Shown: positions 33,352 to 44,211, numbered from the stretch's first letter. The stretch: DNA of 51,779 bases from Phaeospirillum sp. (GCA_030824585.1 JAVBXM010000241.1:1-51779), one strand, 5' to 3'. The notes: a model not told the origin generated them from the sequence alone. Translations and numbers: made by a program.

Positions 33352-34038
33352 ATGACTCCCGATGAAATCCTTTCCCGCGTGCTCTACAAGGACCAGGACG
33401 TCATCGTCTTGGACAAGCCGGCCGGGCTGGCCGTGCATGCCGGCCCCAACTCGCCCGACCACCTGGAACTCTACCTGCCGGCTCTTTCCTTCGGCTGGGC
33501 CGAGGTGCCGCGCCTCGCCCATCGTCTGGACCGCGACACGTCGGGCTGCCTGATCCTCGGGCGCCACGCCAAGGCCATCAAGCGCCTGGGCAAGATGTTC
33601 GAGCATCGCCGGGTGGACAAGGTCTACTGGTCGGTCTGCCATGGATCGCCGCCCGCCGACGGCGGCACGGTGGACGCGCCGCTGCTCAAGGTCTCGGCCC
33701 GCGGCCAGGGCTGGCGCATCAAGGTCGATCCGGCGGGCCAGTCTTCTGTTACCGACTGGTCGGTATTGGGGCGCGGAGAGGGGGTGACCTGGATCGAATG
33801 GCGGCCGCGGACCGGCCGCACCCACCAGATTCGTATCCACGCCCAGCATCTGGGCTGCCCGCTGCTGGGCGATGCCTATTACGGCCCCGATCCGGAAACG
33901 AAAGTCCGGCTGCATCTGCTGGCCCGCGAGGTATCATTTCCTGCTTTGGCACCGTCCAAGGAGCCGGTACGGGTCACCGCGCCGCCGCCCGTCCACATGG
34001 CCGAGGCCTTGCGCAGATGTGGGTGGCGGGAGAATTGA
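33352..34038 (+). CDS. RluA family pseudouridine synthase
   Basis: Isomerises uridine to pseudouridine in rRNA or tRNA. The 228-residue protein has VIVLDKPAGLAVHAG, the catalytic motif AHRLDRDTSGCLILG (Asp of HRLD) and RPRTGRTHQIRIHAQHLGCPLLGDAYYG. It lacks an S4 domain, so it is of the short RluA/RluC-catalytic type; the target position is unknown. ATG 33352 is preferred over GTG 33337. Its stop lies inside an inverted repeat that leads into the toxin gene. Confidence 0.9.
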   Translation: MTPDEILSRVLYKDQDVIVLDKPAGLAVHAGPNSPDHLELYLPALSFGWAEVPRLAHRLDRDTSGCLILGRHAKAIKRLGKMFEHRRVDKVYWSVCHGSPPADGGTVDAPLLKVSARGQGWRIKVDPAGQSSVTDWSVLGRGEGVTWIEWRPRTGRTHQIRIHAQHLGCPLLGDAYYGPDPETKVRLHLLAREVSFPALAPSKEPVRVTAPPPVHMAEALRRCGWREN

Positions 34039-34063
34039 TGCCAAGCTTGCCTTTATGGCATCA
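34036..34063. promoter_or_regulatory. Inverted repeat at the TA operon start
   Basis: TGATGCCA (34036-34043) and TGGCATCA (34056-34063) form a perfect 8-bp inverted repeat with a 12-bp spacer, from the rluA-type stop to the toxin start codon. It could be the antitoxin's autoregulatory operator or an RNA hairpin over the toxin start. Confidence 0.5.
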
Positions 34064-34359
34064 TGCACCATATGAAAGCCGTGCGGATATTCTACGACCG
34101 AATGGATTTCCCCGATGGCGCCATCGTCGAGATGGTCATCTGGGCGGTCCCCGTGCCGGTCGAAGGCAGTTCGCATTGGCTGAAGTACAGCCTGTTCTAC
34201 GGCTATCCCGGCCGGCGGCTGGTGGGTTACGACAACGAGCGCCGCAAGGGTGATCACCGGCATGTCGGAGGGCGGGAGGAGGCTTATTCCTTCACCACCC
34301 CCGAAGCGCTGGTCGCGGATTTCCTTGCCGATATTCGACGGATGAGAGGTGAGCCATGA
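34063..34359 (+). CDS. TumE-like (DUF6516) putative toxin
   Basis: A 98-residue protein matching the TumE/DUF6516 toxin family: IFYDRMDFPDGAIVEMVIW at the N-terminus, YSLFYGYPGRRLVGYDNERRKGDHRHVGG in the middle (the conserved YDNxxxxxxHxH pattern) and ALVADFLADIRRM at the end. Start is ATG 34063 or, three codons later, 34072. It overlaps the HTH gene by ATGA. By family it would be the toxic part of a type II pair; the mode of action is not clear from sequence. Confidence 0.72.
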   Translation: MHHMKAVRIFYDRMDFPDGAIVEMVIWAVPVPVEGSSHWLKYSLFYGYPGRRLVGYDNERRKGDHRHVGGREEAYSFTTPEALVADFLADIRRMRGEP

Positions 34360-34702
34360 ATGGCGGCAGCGTCAATGTCCGCATCGGAACGCTTGACGAC
34401 ATGGGGCGGCGCTTCAGCGATGCCTGGCACCGGGCCGAAGCCGGCGAGGTGGTGGACGAGAGCAACCTGACCTTCCCCGATCTGGAGGCTCTGCTGGCGG
34501 CCCTGACGCCCAAGCGGCTGCACCTGTTGCGTCACGTGCGTCACCATCCCGCTCCCAGCATCAAGGCGCTGGCCGCCGAACTGCACCGCGATTACAAGAA
34601 CGTCCACCGCGACGTGGAGACCTTGTCGCGCCTGGGTTTACTGGCTCGCACGTCCCAGGGGGTGGTTGCTCCCTATGGTGCGGTCGAGGCCCGGTTGGTT
34701 CT

Positions 34703-34706
<4 letters not shown>
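34356..34706 (+). CDS. HTH DNA-binding protein, putative TumA-like antitoxin
   Basis: A 116-residue protein with a winged-helix domain in the C-terminal half (about 50-110): [42 protein letters not shown], a MarR/HVO_A0114-like arrangement. The N-terminus ([18 protein letters not shown]) is the region usually contacting the toxin in such pairs. It overlaps the toxin gene (ATGA) and the uvrB start (ATGA), so toxin, antitoxin and uvrB form one translational chain. Confidence 0.75.
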
Positions 34707-36814
<2,108 letters not shown>

Positions 36815-36980
36815 AGCCGGATGCTTTTCTATTGTCATCGCGCTTTAGCCGGGGCCGGCGGTGCGGTTGTTTCGGTATCTACCCATCGGCCAGGGGGACG
36901 ACGGCTTTCCACTCTGTTAGAGTAGGTCCAGAGGATGGGGCCGGTGGCGACGCCGGCAGGGAAGGAGCGCGAGTAAGCTC

Positions 36981-37907
36981 ATGGAGCGGATCGGAAAATA
37001 CGTCATTCACACGGCGGTGGTGACCTCCGGGTACGCCCGGATATTGCTGTGCCACGATCCGGACCTGCAGGTTCCGGTGGCCGTCAAGCTGTTCGACCCC
37101 AAGCCGGGCGACGACGGGCCGCTGAGCCCGGCGCAGCAATTGACCCGCTTCCTGACCGAGGTCCGCACCCTGGCCTCCTTCGACCATCCCTATATCGTCG
37201 GAGTGAAGACCCTGGAGCATCTGGCCGACGGACGGCCCTATTTCGTCATGCCCTACATGGCGGCGCATCTGCCCTATGAGATCGGCAAGGATTTCGCGGC
37301 GCCCGAGGATGCCGCCGCCGCGTCCGAGCGCGACCGGCCCCGCCGCATGAGCGGTCAGCGGGCCATGCTGGTGATGAAGCAGTTGTCCTCGGCGGTGCTG
37401 GCGCTGCACAAGCGCAATCTGGTCCACCGGGCGCTGAAGCCGTCCAACGTCCTGCTGTCCACCACCCAGAACGGCACGGTCAAGCTGTGCGACCTGTCGC
37501 TGATCAAGCTGGCGGAGAAGAACCTGCCGTTGCCTGATTTCTGGATGGGCGATGCCGCCTATACCGCGCCCGAACAGCGCGAGAACGCCACCGCCGTCAA
37601 TGCCACCGCCGACGTCTATTCCATGGGCGTGCTGGCCTATCGCCTGCTGGTCGGCGCGTTGCCCGACCTGTCGGCCGGTCCGGCGGTCCTGGGCGGCGGT
37701 TTCCCCTCCCAATTGGTGGAACTGATCGCCGCCTGTACCGATCCCGAGCCCTCGCGTCGTCCGCCCCATGCGGGCGAGGTGCTGGGCGGCCTGGACCGCG
37801 TGCCGCCGCCGTCGCGCCCCGCCCAGGTCAAGCCGGTGGTCCAGGTGGTGAGCAAGCCGCGTGCGGCGGCCGCCTCGGCCGCCCAGCCGGTCGCCGCCGA
37901 GTCCTGA
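36981..37907 (+). CDS. Hanks-type Ser/Thr protein kinase homologue, probable pseudokinase
   Basis: A 308-residue cytoplasmic kinase-fold protein. VAVK (K36) and the alphaC Glu (E60 in FLTEVRTL) are present, and the catalytic-loop frame reads HRALKPSN at 149-156: the catalytic Asp of HRD is Ala151. The DFG motif reads DLS (171-173). APEQ (196-199) and DVYSMGVLAYRLL (211-223) are intact. The Gly-rich loop (VVTSGYAR) is also incomplete. The tail after 265 is Pro/Ala-rich with no membrane segment. The following SDR start overlaps its stop by one base. Confidence 0.85.
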   Translation: MERIGKYVIHTAVVTSGYARILLCHDPDLQVPVAVKLFDPKPGDDGPLSPAQQLTRFLTEVRTLASFDHPYIVGVKTLEHLADGRPYFVMPYMAAHLPYEIGKDFAAPEDAAAASERDRPRRMSGQRAMLVMKQLSSAVLALHKRNLVHRALKPSNVLLSTTQNGTVKLCDLSLIKLAEKNLPLPDFWMGDAAYTAPEQRENATAVNATADVYSMGVLAYRLLVGALPDLSAGPAVLGGGFPSQLVELIAACTDPEPSRRPPHAGEVLGGLDRVPPPSRPAQVKPVVQVVSKPRAAAASAAQPVAAES

Positions 37908-38686
37908 TGGCTCCCGATTTCGTGCCGCCTGATCTGCCGCGCGCCGCCCTGGTCACCGGGGGCGGGCGGCGGATCGGCCGCGCCATCGCCCTTGATCTGG
38001 CCCGCCAGGGCTTCGCCGTGGCCGTCCATTACCACCATTCGGCCGACGAGGCCGACGAGGTGGCGTCCGAGATCGCCGAAATGGGGGGGCGCGCCGTCGC
38101 CGTGGCCGCCGACCTGGGCCGCGAGGACCAGGTGGCCGCCCTGGTCGGGCAGGCCGTCGCCGCCCTGGGGCCGTTGGGCCTGCTGGTCAACAACGCCTCG
38201 GTGTTCGAGCGGGATGACGCCCTGGGCGCCACGCGGCAAAGCTGGGACCTCCACATGGAGGTCAATCTGCGCGCCCCCTTCGTGCTGACGCAGGGATTTG
38301 CCCGCCAATTGCCCGAGACCGCCGAGGGGCTGGTGGTCAACCTGCTGGATCAGCGGGTGTGGAGCCTTACCCCCCATTTCACCAGCTATACCCTGTCCAA
38401 GGCCGCCCTGTGGGCTGCCACCCAGACCCTGGCCCTGGCCCTGGCGCCGCGCGTCCGCGTGGTGGGTATCGGTCCCGGCCCCGCCCTGCCCAGCGCGCGG
38501 CAGAGCGACGCCCAGTTCGCCGCCCAGGTGGCGGACCTGCCCCTGGTCCGTGGCACCTCGCCCGACGAAGTCTGCCGGACGCTGCGCTTTTTGCTGGCCA
38601 CCCCTTCCATCACCGGCCAAATGATCGCATTGGATGGTGGGCAGCACCTGGGGTGGGCAACCTCCGGGAATACTCCCGAGGAATAA
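37907..38686 (+). CDS. SDR family oxidoreductase, pteridine reductase/FolM-like
   Basis: A 259-residue short-chain dehydrogenase. TGGGRRIGRAIALDLA at 17-32 has the Arg-rich cofactor loop typical of NADPH-dependent pteridine reductases; NNASVFERDDAL is the NNAG-equivalent; DQRVWSLTPHFTSYTLSKAALW holds the catalytic Tyr/Lys. This combination is typical of FolM/PTR1-type enzymes that reduce dihydropterins. The ATG shares one base with the pseudokinase stop, so the two are co-translated. The substrate is inferred. Confidence 0.82.
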   Translation: MAPDFVPPDLPRAALVTGGGRRIGRAIALDLARQGFAVAVHYHHSADEADEVASEIAEMGGRAVAVAADLGREDQVAALVGQAVAALGPLGLLVNNASVFERDDALGATRQSWDLHMEVNLRAPFVLTQGFARQLPETAEGLVVNLLDQRVWSLTPHFTSYTLSKAALWAATQTLALALAPRVRVVGIGPGPALPSARQSDAQFAAQVADLPLVRGTSPDEVCRTLRFLLATPSITGQMIALDGGQHLGWATSGNTPEE

Positions 38687-39102
38687 GCGGGACCGGTTGC
38701 TGCGTTGCGGCAGCCGCTTCTTTCGAACCGCTTCCGCAACGGTCCAGGCAGCGCCTGGGACTCTGCCCGAATGAGGAAAAGTGTCGAGTTGTTCACAGGC
38801 GTTAACGCGCCGACGCGGTTGTCAGGAACCCCGGTTTCTGTCTAGGGAAAAAAGCCGATATTTGCCGATTGTTTACACTTGACTTGACTAAGCCATTGAA
38901 AAATAACGAGACGCCTATCGTGCTTACAAAATGGGCAAAGTGCTCGGACCCAAGGAGACTCAAGGGGGCGCCCCACACCGCATGAACTTGCCAACAGACT
39001 TATCCACAAGTTTCGTGGATATCCCATGATGCAAGGGAAATTCTGCTGCCCCTGCGAAATAGATAGGTTCATTCTCTGCCGCTGGTCTGCGGGAGACGTG
39101 TC
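38687..39102. other. 416-bp intergenic region before uvrC with DnaA-box-like sites
   Basis: No convincing gene. It contains a perfect E. coli-type DnaA box TTATCCACA at 39000-39008, the related TTGTTCACA near 38789 and TTGTTTACA near 38869, and a 7-bp inverted repeat TATCCAC-GTGGATA (39001-39007, 39015-39021). It is more AT-rich than its neighbours. A 32-codon open frame (38931-39029) lacks a Shine-Dalgarno. Confidence 0.55.
38879..38907 (+). promoter_or_regulatory. Candidate promoter for uvrC operon
   Basis: TTGACT (38879-38884), a 17-bp spacer and AATAAC (38902-38907). It would give a leader of about 190 nt before uvrC that includes the DnaA-box hairpin. Confidence 0.45.
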
Positions 39103-40977
39103 TTGACCGAATCGGAAGCCCCCGCCACGCCCCTGGCCACCGGCGTGGGCGTTATCACCCAAGTGGTGGCGACCCTGCCGGGGACGCCCGGCGTCTATCG
39201 CATGCTCAACGGCAAGGGCGACGTCCTTTACGTGGGCAAGGCCAAGAGCCTGAAGAAGCGGGTGGTGGCCTATACCAAGCCCGACCGCATGCCGTTGCGC
39301 ATCCAGCGCATGATCGCCGAGACCGCGGCCATGGAGGTGGTGACCACGCGCACCGAGGTCGAGGCGCTGCTGCTGGAAAGCGACCTGATCAAGACCCTGG
39401 GGCCGCGCTACAACATCCTTCTGAAGGATGACAAGAGCTTCCCCCACATCCTGGTCACCGCCGACCACGACTGGCCGCAGGTGCTGAAGCACAGGGGCGC
39501 GCGCAACCGCAAGGGCGAGTATTTCGGCCCCTTCGCCTCGGCCGGCGCCGTCAACCAGACCCTGGCGGCGCTGCAGCGGGCCTTCCTGTTGCGCTCGTGC
39601 TCGGATTCGGTGTTCGCGTCCCGCACCCGGCCCTGCCTGCTGTTCCAGATCAAGCGCTGCAGCGCGCCGTGCGTCGACCGCATCCCCCGCGAGGAATATC
39701 TGGGGCTGGTGGAGGAGGCCAGGGCCTTCCTGTCCGGCCAGTCCCGCCGCATCCAGCACGAGCTGACCGCCCGCATGGAAGGCGCGGCCGAGGCCATGGA
39801 ATACGAGAAGGCGGCGGTGTTTCGCGACCGTATCCGGGCCCTGGCCCGCATCCAGGCCCACCAGGACATCAACCCCGCTGAGGTGGAGGAGGCCGACGTG
39901 GTCGCCCTGTATCAGGCCGGCGACGGGGTCTGCATCCAGGTCTTCTTTTTCCGCTCGGGCTGCAATTACGGCAACCGCGCCTATTTCCCCGTCCATGCCC
40001 AGGGCGAGGAGGCGCCGCAGATCATGGCCGCCTTCCTGGGGCAGTTCTATGCCGACAAGACGCCGCCCCGGGAAATCCTGCTGTCCATCGAGCCCGACGA
40101 GGCCGGCATCGTCGCCCAGGCCCTGTCGGAGAAGGCGGGGCGCAAGGTGACCCTCTCCGTGCCCAAGCGCGGCGACCGCAAGCGGCTGATGGAACACGCC
40201 TGGGACAATGCCCGCGACGCCCTGGGCCGCCGCATGGCGGAAAGCGGGGCGCAGCGCAAGCTGCTGGAGGGCGTGGCCGAGGTGTTCGGCCTGGACTCGG
40301 TCCCCGAGCGCATTGAGGTCTACGACAATTCCCACATCCAGGGCTCGGACGCGGTGGGGGCGATGATCGTCGCCGGTCCCGACGGGCTGATGAAGTCGGC
40401 CTATCGCAAGTTCAACATCCGCTCCACCGAGCTTACCCCCGGCGACGATTTCGGCATGATGCGCGAGGTGCTGACGAGGCGCTTCGCCCGGGCCCAGAAG
40501 GAGGACCCCGACCGCGACCGGGGATTATGGCCCGACCTGGCCCTGATCGACGGCGGCCTGGGCCAGCTCAACGCGGCGCTGGGCGTGCTCGAGGAGTTGG
40601 GGATCGACGACGTCATGCTGGTGGGTATCGCCAAGGGGCCCGACCGCAACGCCGGACGCGAACGCTTCTTCCTGCCGGGGCGCGAGCCCATCAGCCTGGA
40701 GATGCGCCATCCGGTGCTCTATTTCCTGCAGCGCCTGCGCGACGAGGCCCACCGTTTTGCCATCGGCACCCACCGGGCCAAGCGCTCCAAGGGGCTGGTG
40801 CAATCCACCCTGGACGCCTTGCCCGGCATCGGGCCGAAGCGCAAGAAGGCGCTGCTGCACCATTTCGGCTCGGCCCGCGCGGTGGCCGAGGCCGGGCTGC
40901 CCGACCTGGAAAGCGTCGAGGGAATCAGCCGCGCCATGGCCAAAAAGATTCATGACTACTTCCATCCCGAGGGTTAG
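39103..40977 (+). CDS. uvrC: UvrABC excision nuclease subunit C
   Basis: UvrC makes both incisions in nucleotide excision repair. The 624-residue protein has the GIY-YIG nuclease domain ([21 protein letters not shown], about 30-50), the UVR motif ([21 protein letters not shown], about 222-242), the RNase H-like endonuclease domain ([31 protein letters not shown], about 405-490) and C-terminal helix-hairpin-helix motifs ([18 protein letters not shown]). The start is TTG 39103, with GGGAG at 39091-39095; the upstream GTG runs into a stop. uvrC followed by pgsA is conserved in alphaproteobacteria. Confidence 0.98.
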   Translation: MTESEAPATPLATGVGVITQVVATLPGTPGVYRMLNGKGDVLYVGKAKSLKKRVVAYTKPDRMPLRIQRMIAETAAMEVVTTRTEVEALLLESDLIKTLGPRYNILLKDDKSFPHILVTADHDWPQVLKHRGARNRKGEYFGPFASAGAVNQTLAALQRAFLLRSCSDSVFASRTRPCLLFQIKRCSAPCVDRIPREEYLGLVEEARAFLSGQSRRIQHELTARMEGAAEAMEYEKAAVFRDRIRALARIQAHQDINPAEVEEADVVALYQAGDGVCIQVFFFRSGCNYGNRAYFPVHAQGEEAPQIMAAFLGQFYADKTPPREILLSIEPDEAGIVAQALSEKAGRKVTLSVPKRGDRKRLMEHAWDNARDALGRRMAESGAQRKLLEGVAEVFGLDSVPERIEVYDNSHIQGSDAVGAMIVAGPDGLMKSAYRKFNIRSTELTPGDDFGMMREVLTRRFARAQKEDPDRDRGLWPDLALIDGGLGQLNAALGVLEELGIDDVMLVGIAKGPDRNAGRERFFLPGREPISLEMRHPVLYFLQRLRDEAHRFAIGTHRAKRSKGLVQSTLDALPGIGPKRKKALLHHFGSARAVAEAGLPDLESVEGISRAMAKKIHDYFHPEG

Positions 40978-40990
40978 TATTCCGCCCGCC

Positions 40991-41551
40991 ATGCTGACCA
41001 GTCTCCCCAACCTGCTGACTCTTTCGCGGATCGTCGTGATTCCGCTGATGGTCGGCCTGTTCTATGTGGAGGGCGACGCCGCCCGCTGGGCCGCCTGCGC
41101 CCTGTTCGTGGCCGCCGCGATCACCGACTGGTTCGACGGCTATCTGGCGCGGTCGTGGAACCAGGTGTCCAAGTTCGGCCGCTTCCTCGACCCCATCGCC
41201 GACAAGCTGCTGGTCGCCTCTGTTCTCTTCATGCTGTCGTCCTTCGACCGCCTCAGCGCCGTGTCGTTCCTGCCCGCCCTGATCATCGTGCTGCGCGAGA
41301 TTCTGGTCTCGGGCCTGCGCGAATTCCTGGCCGAGGTGCGGGTCGGCATGCCGGTGTCGCGTCTCGCCAAGTGGAAGACCGGCATCCAGATGACCGCCAT
41401 CCCGGTGCTGCTGGTGGGCGACGCCGCCACCTTCATGCCCACCCGGCAGGTGGGCGAGGTCGGCCTGTGGATCGCCGCCATCCTGACCATCATCACCGGC
41501 TGGGACTACCTGCGCTCGGGCATGCGCCACATGGGAGAGTCGGCGGAATGA
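40991..41551 (+). CDS. pgsA: CDP-diacylglycerol-glycerol-3-phosphate 3-phosphatidyltransferase
   Basis: PgsA makes phosphatidylglycerol phosphate at the inner membrane. The 186-residue protein shows several membrane segments and the CDP-alcohol phosphotransferase signature DWFDGYLAR...GRFLDPIADK with D46, D49, G50, A53, R54, G63, D67 and D71 in the required pattern. ATG 40991 lies 13 bp after uvrC. Its stop overlaps the mobB start (ATGA). Confidence 0.95.
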   Translation: MLTSLPNLLTLSRIVVIPLMVGLFYVEGDAARWAACALFVAAAITDWFDGYLARSWNQVSKFGRFLDPIADKLLVASVLFMLSSFDRLSAVSFLPALIIVLREILVSGLREFLAEVRVGMPVSRLAKWKTGIQMTAIPVLLVGDAATFMPTRQVGEVGLWIAAILTIITGWDYLRSGMRHMGESAE

Positions 41552-42042
41552 AGGTCTTCGGTATCGCCGGGCGCTCCGGGATGGGCAAGACCTCGCTGAT
41601 CATCCGGCTGGTTCCCTGGTTCCGGGCCAGGGGCATCACCATCTCCACCGTCAAGCAGGCGCACGAGGCCTTCGACGTGGACAAGAAGGGCAAGGATTCG
41701 TACGAGCACCGTGAGGCCGGCGCCTCCGAGGTGATGATCGCCTCGGCCCGGCGCTGGGCGCTGATGCACGAGTACCGCGACGAGCCGGATTACTCCATGG
41801 AGCAGTTGCTGGCCCGCATGAGCACGGTGGATCTGGTGCTGGTGGAAGGCTTTCGCCAGTGGCCGCATCCCCGCCTGGAAGTCTGGCGCGAGGAGGGCGG
41901 CAAGCCCCCCTTCTGGCCCGAGGACGACCGCATGATGGCCCTGGTCGGCGACAAGAGCGTCGCCGGCTGCCCGCTGCCCCAGTTGAATATCGACGACACC
42001 GAATCCATCGGCCGCCTGATTTGCGAAAGGGTGGGACTGTGA
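41548..42042 (+). CDS. mobB: Molybdopterin-guanine dinucleotide biosynthesis protein MobB
   Basis: MobB is a GTP-binding accessory to MobA in forming the guanine-dinucleotide molybdenum cofactor. The 164-residue protein has the P-loop GRSGMGKTS at 8-16, TVKQAHEAFDVDKKGKDSYEHREAGA (typical substrate region) and VDLVLVEGFRQWPHPRLEV. The ATG overlaps pgsA; the stop overlaps moeA. mobA itself is not in the window. Confidence 0.93.
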   Translation: MKVFGIAGRSGMGKTSLIIRLVPWFRARGITISTVKQAHEAFDVDKKGKDSYEHREAGASEVMIASARRWALMHEYRDEPDYSMEQLLARMSTVDLVLVEGFRQWPHPRLEVWREEGGKPPFWPEDDRMMALVGDKSVAGCPLPQLNIDDTESIGRLICERVGL

Positions 42043-43274
42043 CCGACCGCTTTGCCGTTGGCACGGAGATGATGAACGTCGCCGACGCGCTGGCCCGGCT
42101 GGAAGAAAGGCTGTCGCCCGCCGTGGCGGTCGAGGATGCCCGCCTGCACGACGCCCTGGGCCGCGTTCTGGCCGAGGATGTGGTCTCGGCGGTCAACGTG
42201 CCGCCCCACGACAATTCGGCGGTGGATGGCTGGGCCTTTTGCCGCGCCGATCTGCCCGCCGACGGCGTCCTGCCGGTGGTGGGGCGCGTCGCCGCCGGCC
42301 ATCCCCTGGGGCGGCCGCTGCCCGAGGGCGGCGCGGTGCGCATCTTTACCGGCGCCCCCATGCCCGAAGGCGCCGATACCGTGGCCATGCAGGAGGATTG
42401 CCAGGACCGGGGCGAGTCGGTGGCGCTGCCCATCCGGCTGGCCGAGGGCGACAATGCCCGCTCCGCCGGCGAGGATATCTCGCGCGGCACGGTGGTGCTG
42501 CATGCCGGCACCCGCCTGCGGCCGCAGGAGCTGGGCGTCGCGGCGGCCACCGGGCGTTCGTCGCTGCGGGTCTACAGGCCGCTGAAGGCCGCCGTGTTCT
42601 CCACCGGCGACGAAATCCGCGATCCCGGTACCGAGCTGCCGCCCGGCTGCATCTACGACACCAACCGCTTTACCGCCTCGGGCCTGCTGCGTGCCCTGGG
42701 CGCCGAAGTCACCGATCTCGGCATCCTTCCCGACCGTTTCGAGACCATCAAGGCGGCCCTGGCCGAGGCGGCGGAAACGCACCAGATGATCCTCACCTCG
42801 GGTGGCGTGTCGGTGGGCGACGAGGACCACGTCAAGCCCGCCGTCCTGGCCCAGGGTTCGCTGGATTTCTGGCGCCTGGCCATCAAGCCCGGTCGCCCGG
42901 TGGCGCTGGGGGAAGTGGCGGGAACCCCCTTCGTCGGCCTGCCCGGCAACCCGGTGGCGGTGATGGTCACCTTCATGCTGATCGCCCGGCCCATGGTGCT
43001 GCGCCTGATGGGCGCCGCCCGGACCGACCTGACCCGCTATCCGGTGGAAGCCGGCTTCGCCTTCAGGCACAAGCCGGGGCGCCGCGAATACCTGCGCGCC
43101 CGGCTGGCCCATATGGACGGGCGGCTGGTGGCGGCCAAGTTCCCCTCGGACGGTTCCGGCGTTCTGACCTCCATGACCTGGTCGGACGGGCTGGTGGATA
43201 TCCCCGAGGATCGCGGCGATATCGCGCCGGGCGAGATGGTGGATTTCCTCTCCTACGCGGACATGATGCGATGA
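42039..43274 (+). CDS. moeA: Molybdopterin molybdotransferase MoeA
   Basis: MoeA inserts molybdate into adenylylated molybdopterin. The 411-residue protein has VPPHDNSAVDGWAF near 54, FTGAPMPEGADTV near 103, STGDEI near 190, TSGGVSVGDEDHV near 252 and GLPGNPVAVMVTF near 305, all family motifs. The GTG at 42039 overlaps the mobB stop (GTGA) and fits the family N-terminus. moaD follows by a 4-bp overlap. Confidence 0.95.
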   Translation: MTDRFAVGTEMMNVADALARLEERLSPAVAVEDARLHDALGRVLAEDVVSAVNVPPHDNSAVDGWAFCRADLPADGVLPVVGRVAAGHPLGRPLPEGGAVRIFTGAPMPEGADTVAMQEDCQDRGESVALPIRLAEGDNARSAGEDISRGTVVLHAGTRLRPQELGVAAATGRSSLRVYRPLKAAVFSTGDEIRDPGTELPPGCIYDTNRFTASGLLRALGAEVTDLGILPDRFETIKAALAEAAETHQMILTSGGVSVGDEDHVKPAVLAQGSLDFWRLAIKPGRPVALGEVAGTPFVGLPGNPVAVMVTFMLIARPMVLRLMGAARTDLTRYPVEAGFAFRHKPGRREYLRARLAHMDGRLVAAKFPSDGSGVLTSMTWSDGLVDIPEDRGDIAPGEMVDFLSYADMMR

Positions 43275-43522
43275 AGGTGCTGTACTTCGCCTGGCTGAAG
43301 GCCAAGACCGGGATCGGGGAAGAGGACATCGCCCCGCCCGATGGAACCGCCACCGTCGGGCAGTTGGTGGAATTCCTGAAAGCCCGCTCGCCCGGCCACG
43401 CGGCGGCCTTCGAGACCATGAGCGCGGTGCGTGTCGCGGTGAACCAGGATTTCGGCAATCTGGATACGCCGGTCAAGGTCGGTGACGAAGTGGCGTTTTT
43501 CCCCCCCGTCACCGGAGGGTGA
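43271..43522 (+). CDS. moaD: Molybdopterin synthase small subunit MoaD
   Basis: MoaD is the ubiquitin-fold sulfur carrier of molybdopterin synthase; its C-terminal Gly-Gly is thiocarboxylated. The 83-residue protein starts MKVLYFAWLKAKTG and ends DEVAFFPPVTGG, the required di-glycine terminus. The ATG overlaps the moeA stop. The last codons and stop form the first unit of the 31-bp tandem repeat that follows. Confidence 0.95.
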   Translation: MKVLYFAWLKAKTGIGEEDIAPPDGTATVGQLVEFLKARSPGHAAAFETMSAVRVAVNQDFGNLDTPVKVGDEVAFFPPVTGG

Positions 43523-43622
43523 CATGACCGATTTCAAGGTCACCGGAGGGTGACATGACCGATTTCAAGGTCACCGGAGGGTGACATGACCGATTTCAGG
43601 TTCACAGGAGGGTGACGTGACC
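43508..43622 (+). repeat. 31-bp tandem repeat creating three mini-ORFs between moaD and moaE
   Basis: Three full 31-bp units (43508-43538, 43539-43569, 43570-43600) and a partial fourth (43601-43622). Units 1 and 2 are identical; unit 3 differs by one base near its end. Each unit contains GGAGGGTGACATG, that is a Shine-Dalgarno, a stop and a start. The result is three 9-codon frames, at 43524-43553, 43555-43584 and 43586-43615 (MTDFKVTGG twice, then MTDFRFTGG), each separated by one base and ending like MoaD in Gly-Gly. The last runs into the moaE GTG. Confidence 0.9.
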
Positions 43623-44093
43623 ATCCGCGTCCAGCGCGAGGATTTCGATCCCGGCGCCGAACTGGCCCGGTTCTCGTCGGGCAAGACCAATGTGGGCGGC
43701 ATCTGTCTGTTCGTCGGGCTGGTCCGCGACTATATGGGCCATGACCCGGCGTCGGGCGCCCAGGTCAACGGCATGACCCTGGAGCACTATCCCGGCATGA
43801 CCGAGCGCCAGCTGGAGGCCATCGAGGCCGAGGCCCGCAAGCGCTGGCCCCTGGACGACGCCCTGGTCATCCATCGCTATGGCCGGCTGGAGCCGGGCGA
43901 GCGCATCGTGCTGGTGGCGGCCTCGTCGGCCCATCGCGATGCCGCCTTCGAGGCCTGCCGCTTTCTCATCGACTGGCTGAAGACCAAGGCGCCGTTCTGG
44001 AAGGTGGAGCATACGCCGCAAGGCGATGCCTGGGTGGACGCCAAGGAGTCCGACGATGCGGCGGCGTCCCGCTGGGATCAGGCGAAGGCCTGA
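43617..44093 (+). CDS. moaE: Molybdopterin synthase catalytic subunit MoaE
   Basis: MoaE receives sulfur from MoaD to convert cPMP to molybdopterin. The 158-residue protein has GGICLFVGLVRDY near 28-40, MTLEHYPGM, and the catalytic region RYGRLEPGERIVLVAASSAHRDAAFEAC...LKTKAPFWKVE with the active-site Lys pair. The start is GTG 43617 with AGGAGGG inside the final repeat copy. It is the last gene of the uvrC-moaE run. Confidence 0.95.
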   Translation: MTIRVQREDFDPGAELARFSSGKTNVGGICLFVGLVRDYMGHDPASGAQVNGMTLEHYPGMTERQLEAIEAEARKRWPLDDALVIHRYGRLEPGERIVLVAASSAHRDAAFEACRFLIDWLKTKAPFWKVEHTPQGDAWVDAKESDDAAASRWDQAKA

Positions 44094-44156
44094 TTTCCCG
44101 GGGCAAAAGATTGAGGGCTGGCCCGCTTCGGGTCAAGGGCAATCCGCTTTTACCTT

Positions 44157-44184
44157 TTGTTAACTTCTTGCCCTGTGCTAGGAT
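44157..44184 (+). promoter_or_regulatory. Promoter of the small hypothetical gene
   Basis: TTGTTA (44157-44162), a 16-bp spacer and TAGGAT (44179-44184), 27 bp before ATG 44212. Confidence 0.55.
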
Positions 44185-44211
44185 ATTGGCCTGTCGTCCA
44201 CAGGTTCAGCC

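Noticed and set aside
38931-39029. 32-codon open frame (MGKVLGPKETQGG...) before uvrC
   Set aside because: No Shine-Dalgarno, no recognisable similarity, and it spans the DnaA-box hairpin; chance is the simpler explanation.
38687-39102. Chromosomal replication origin
   Set aside because: Only one perfect DnaA box and no AT-rich unwinding array or origin-linked genes (dnaA, hemE, parAB, gidA) are nearby.
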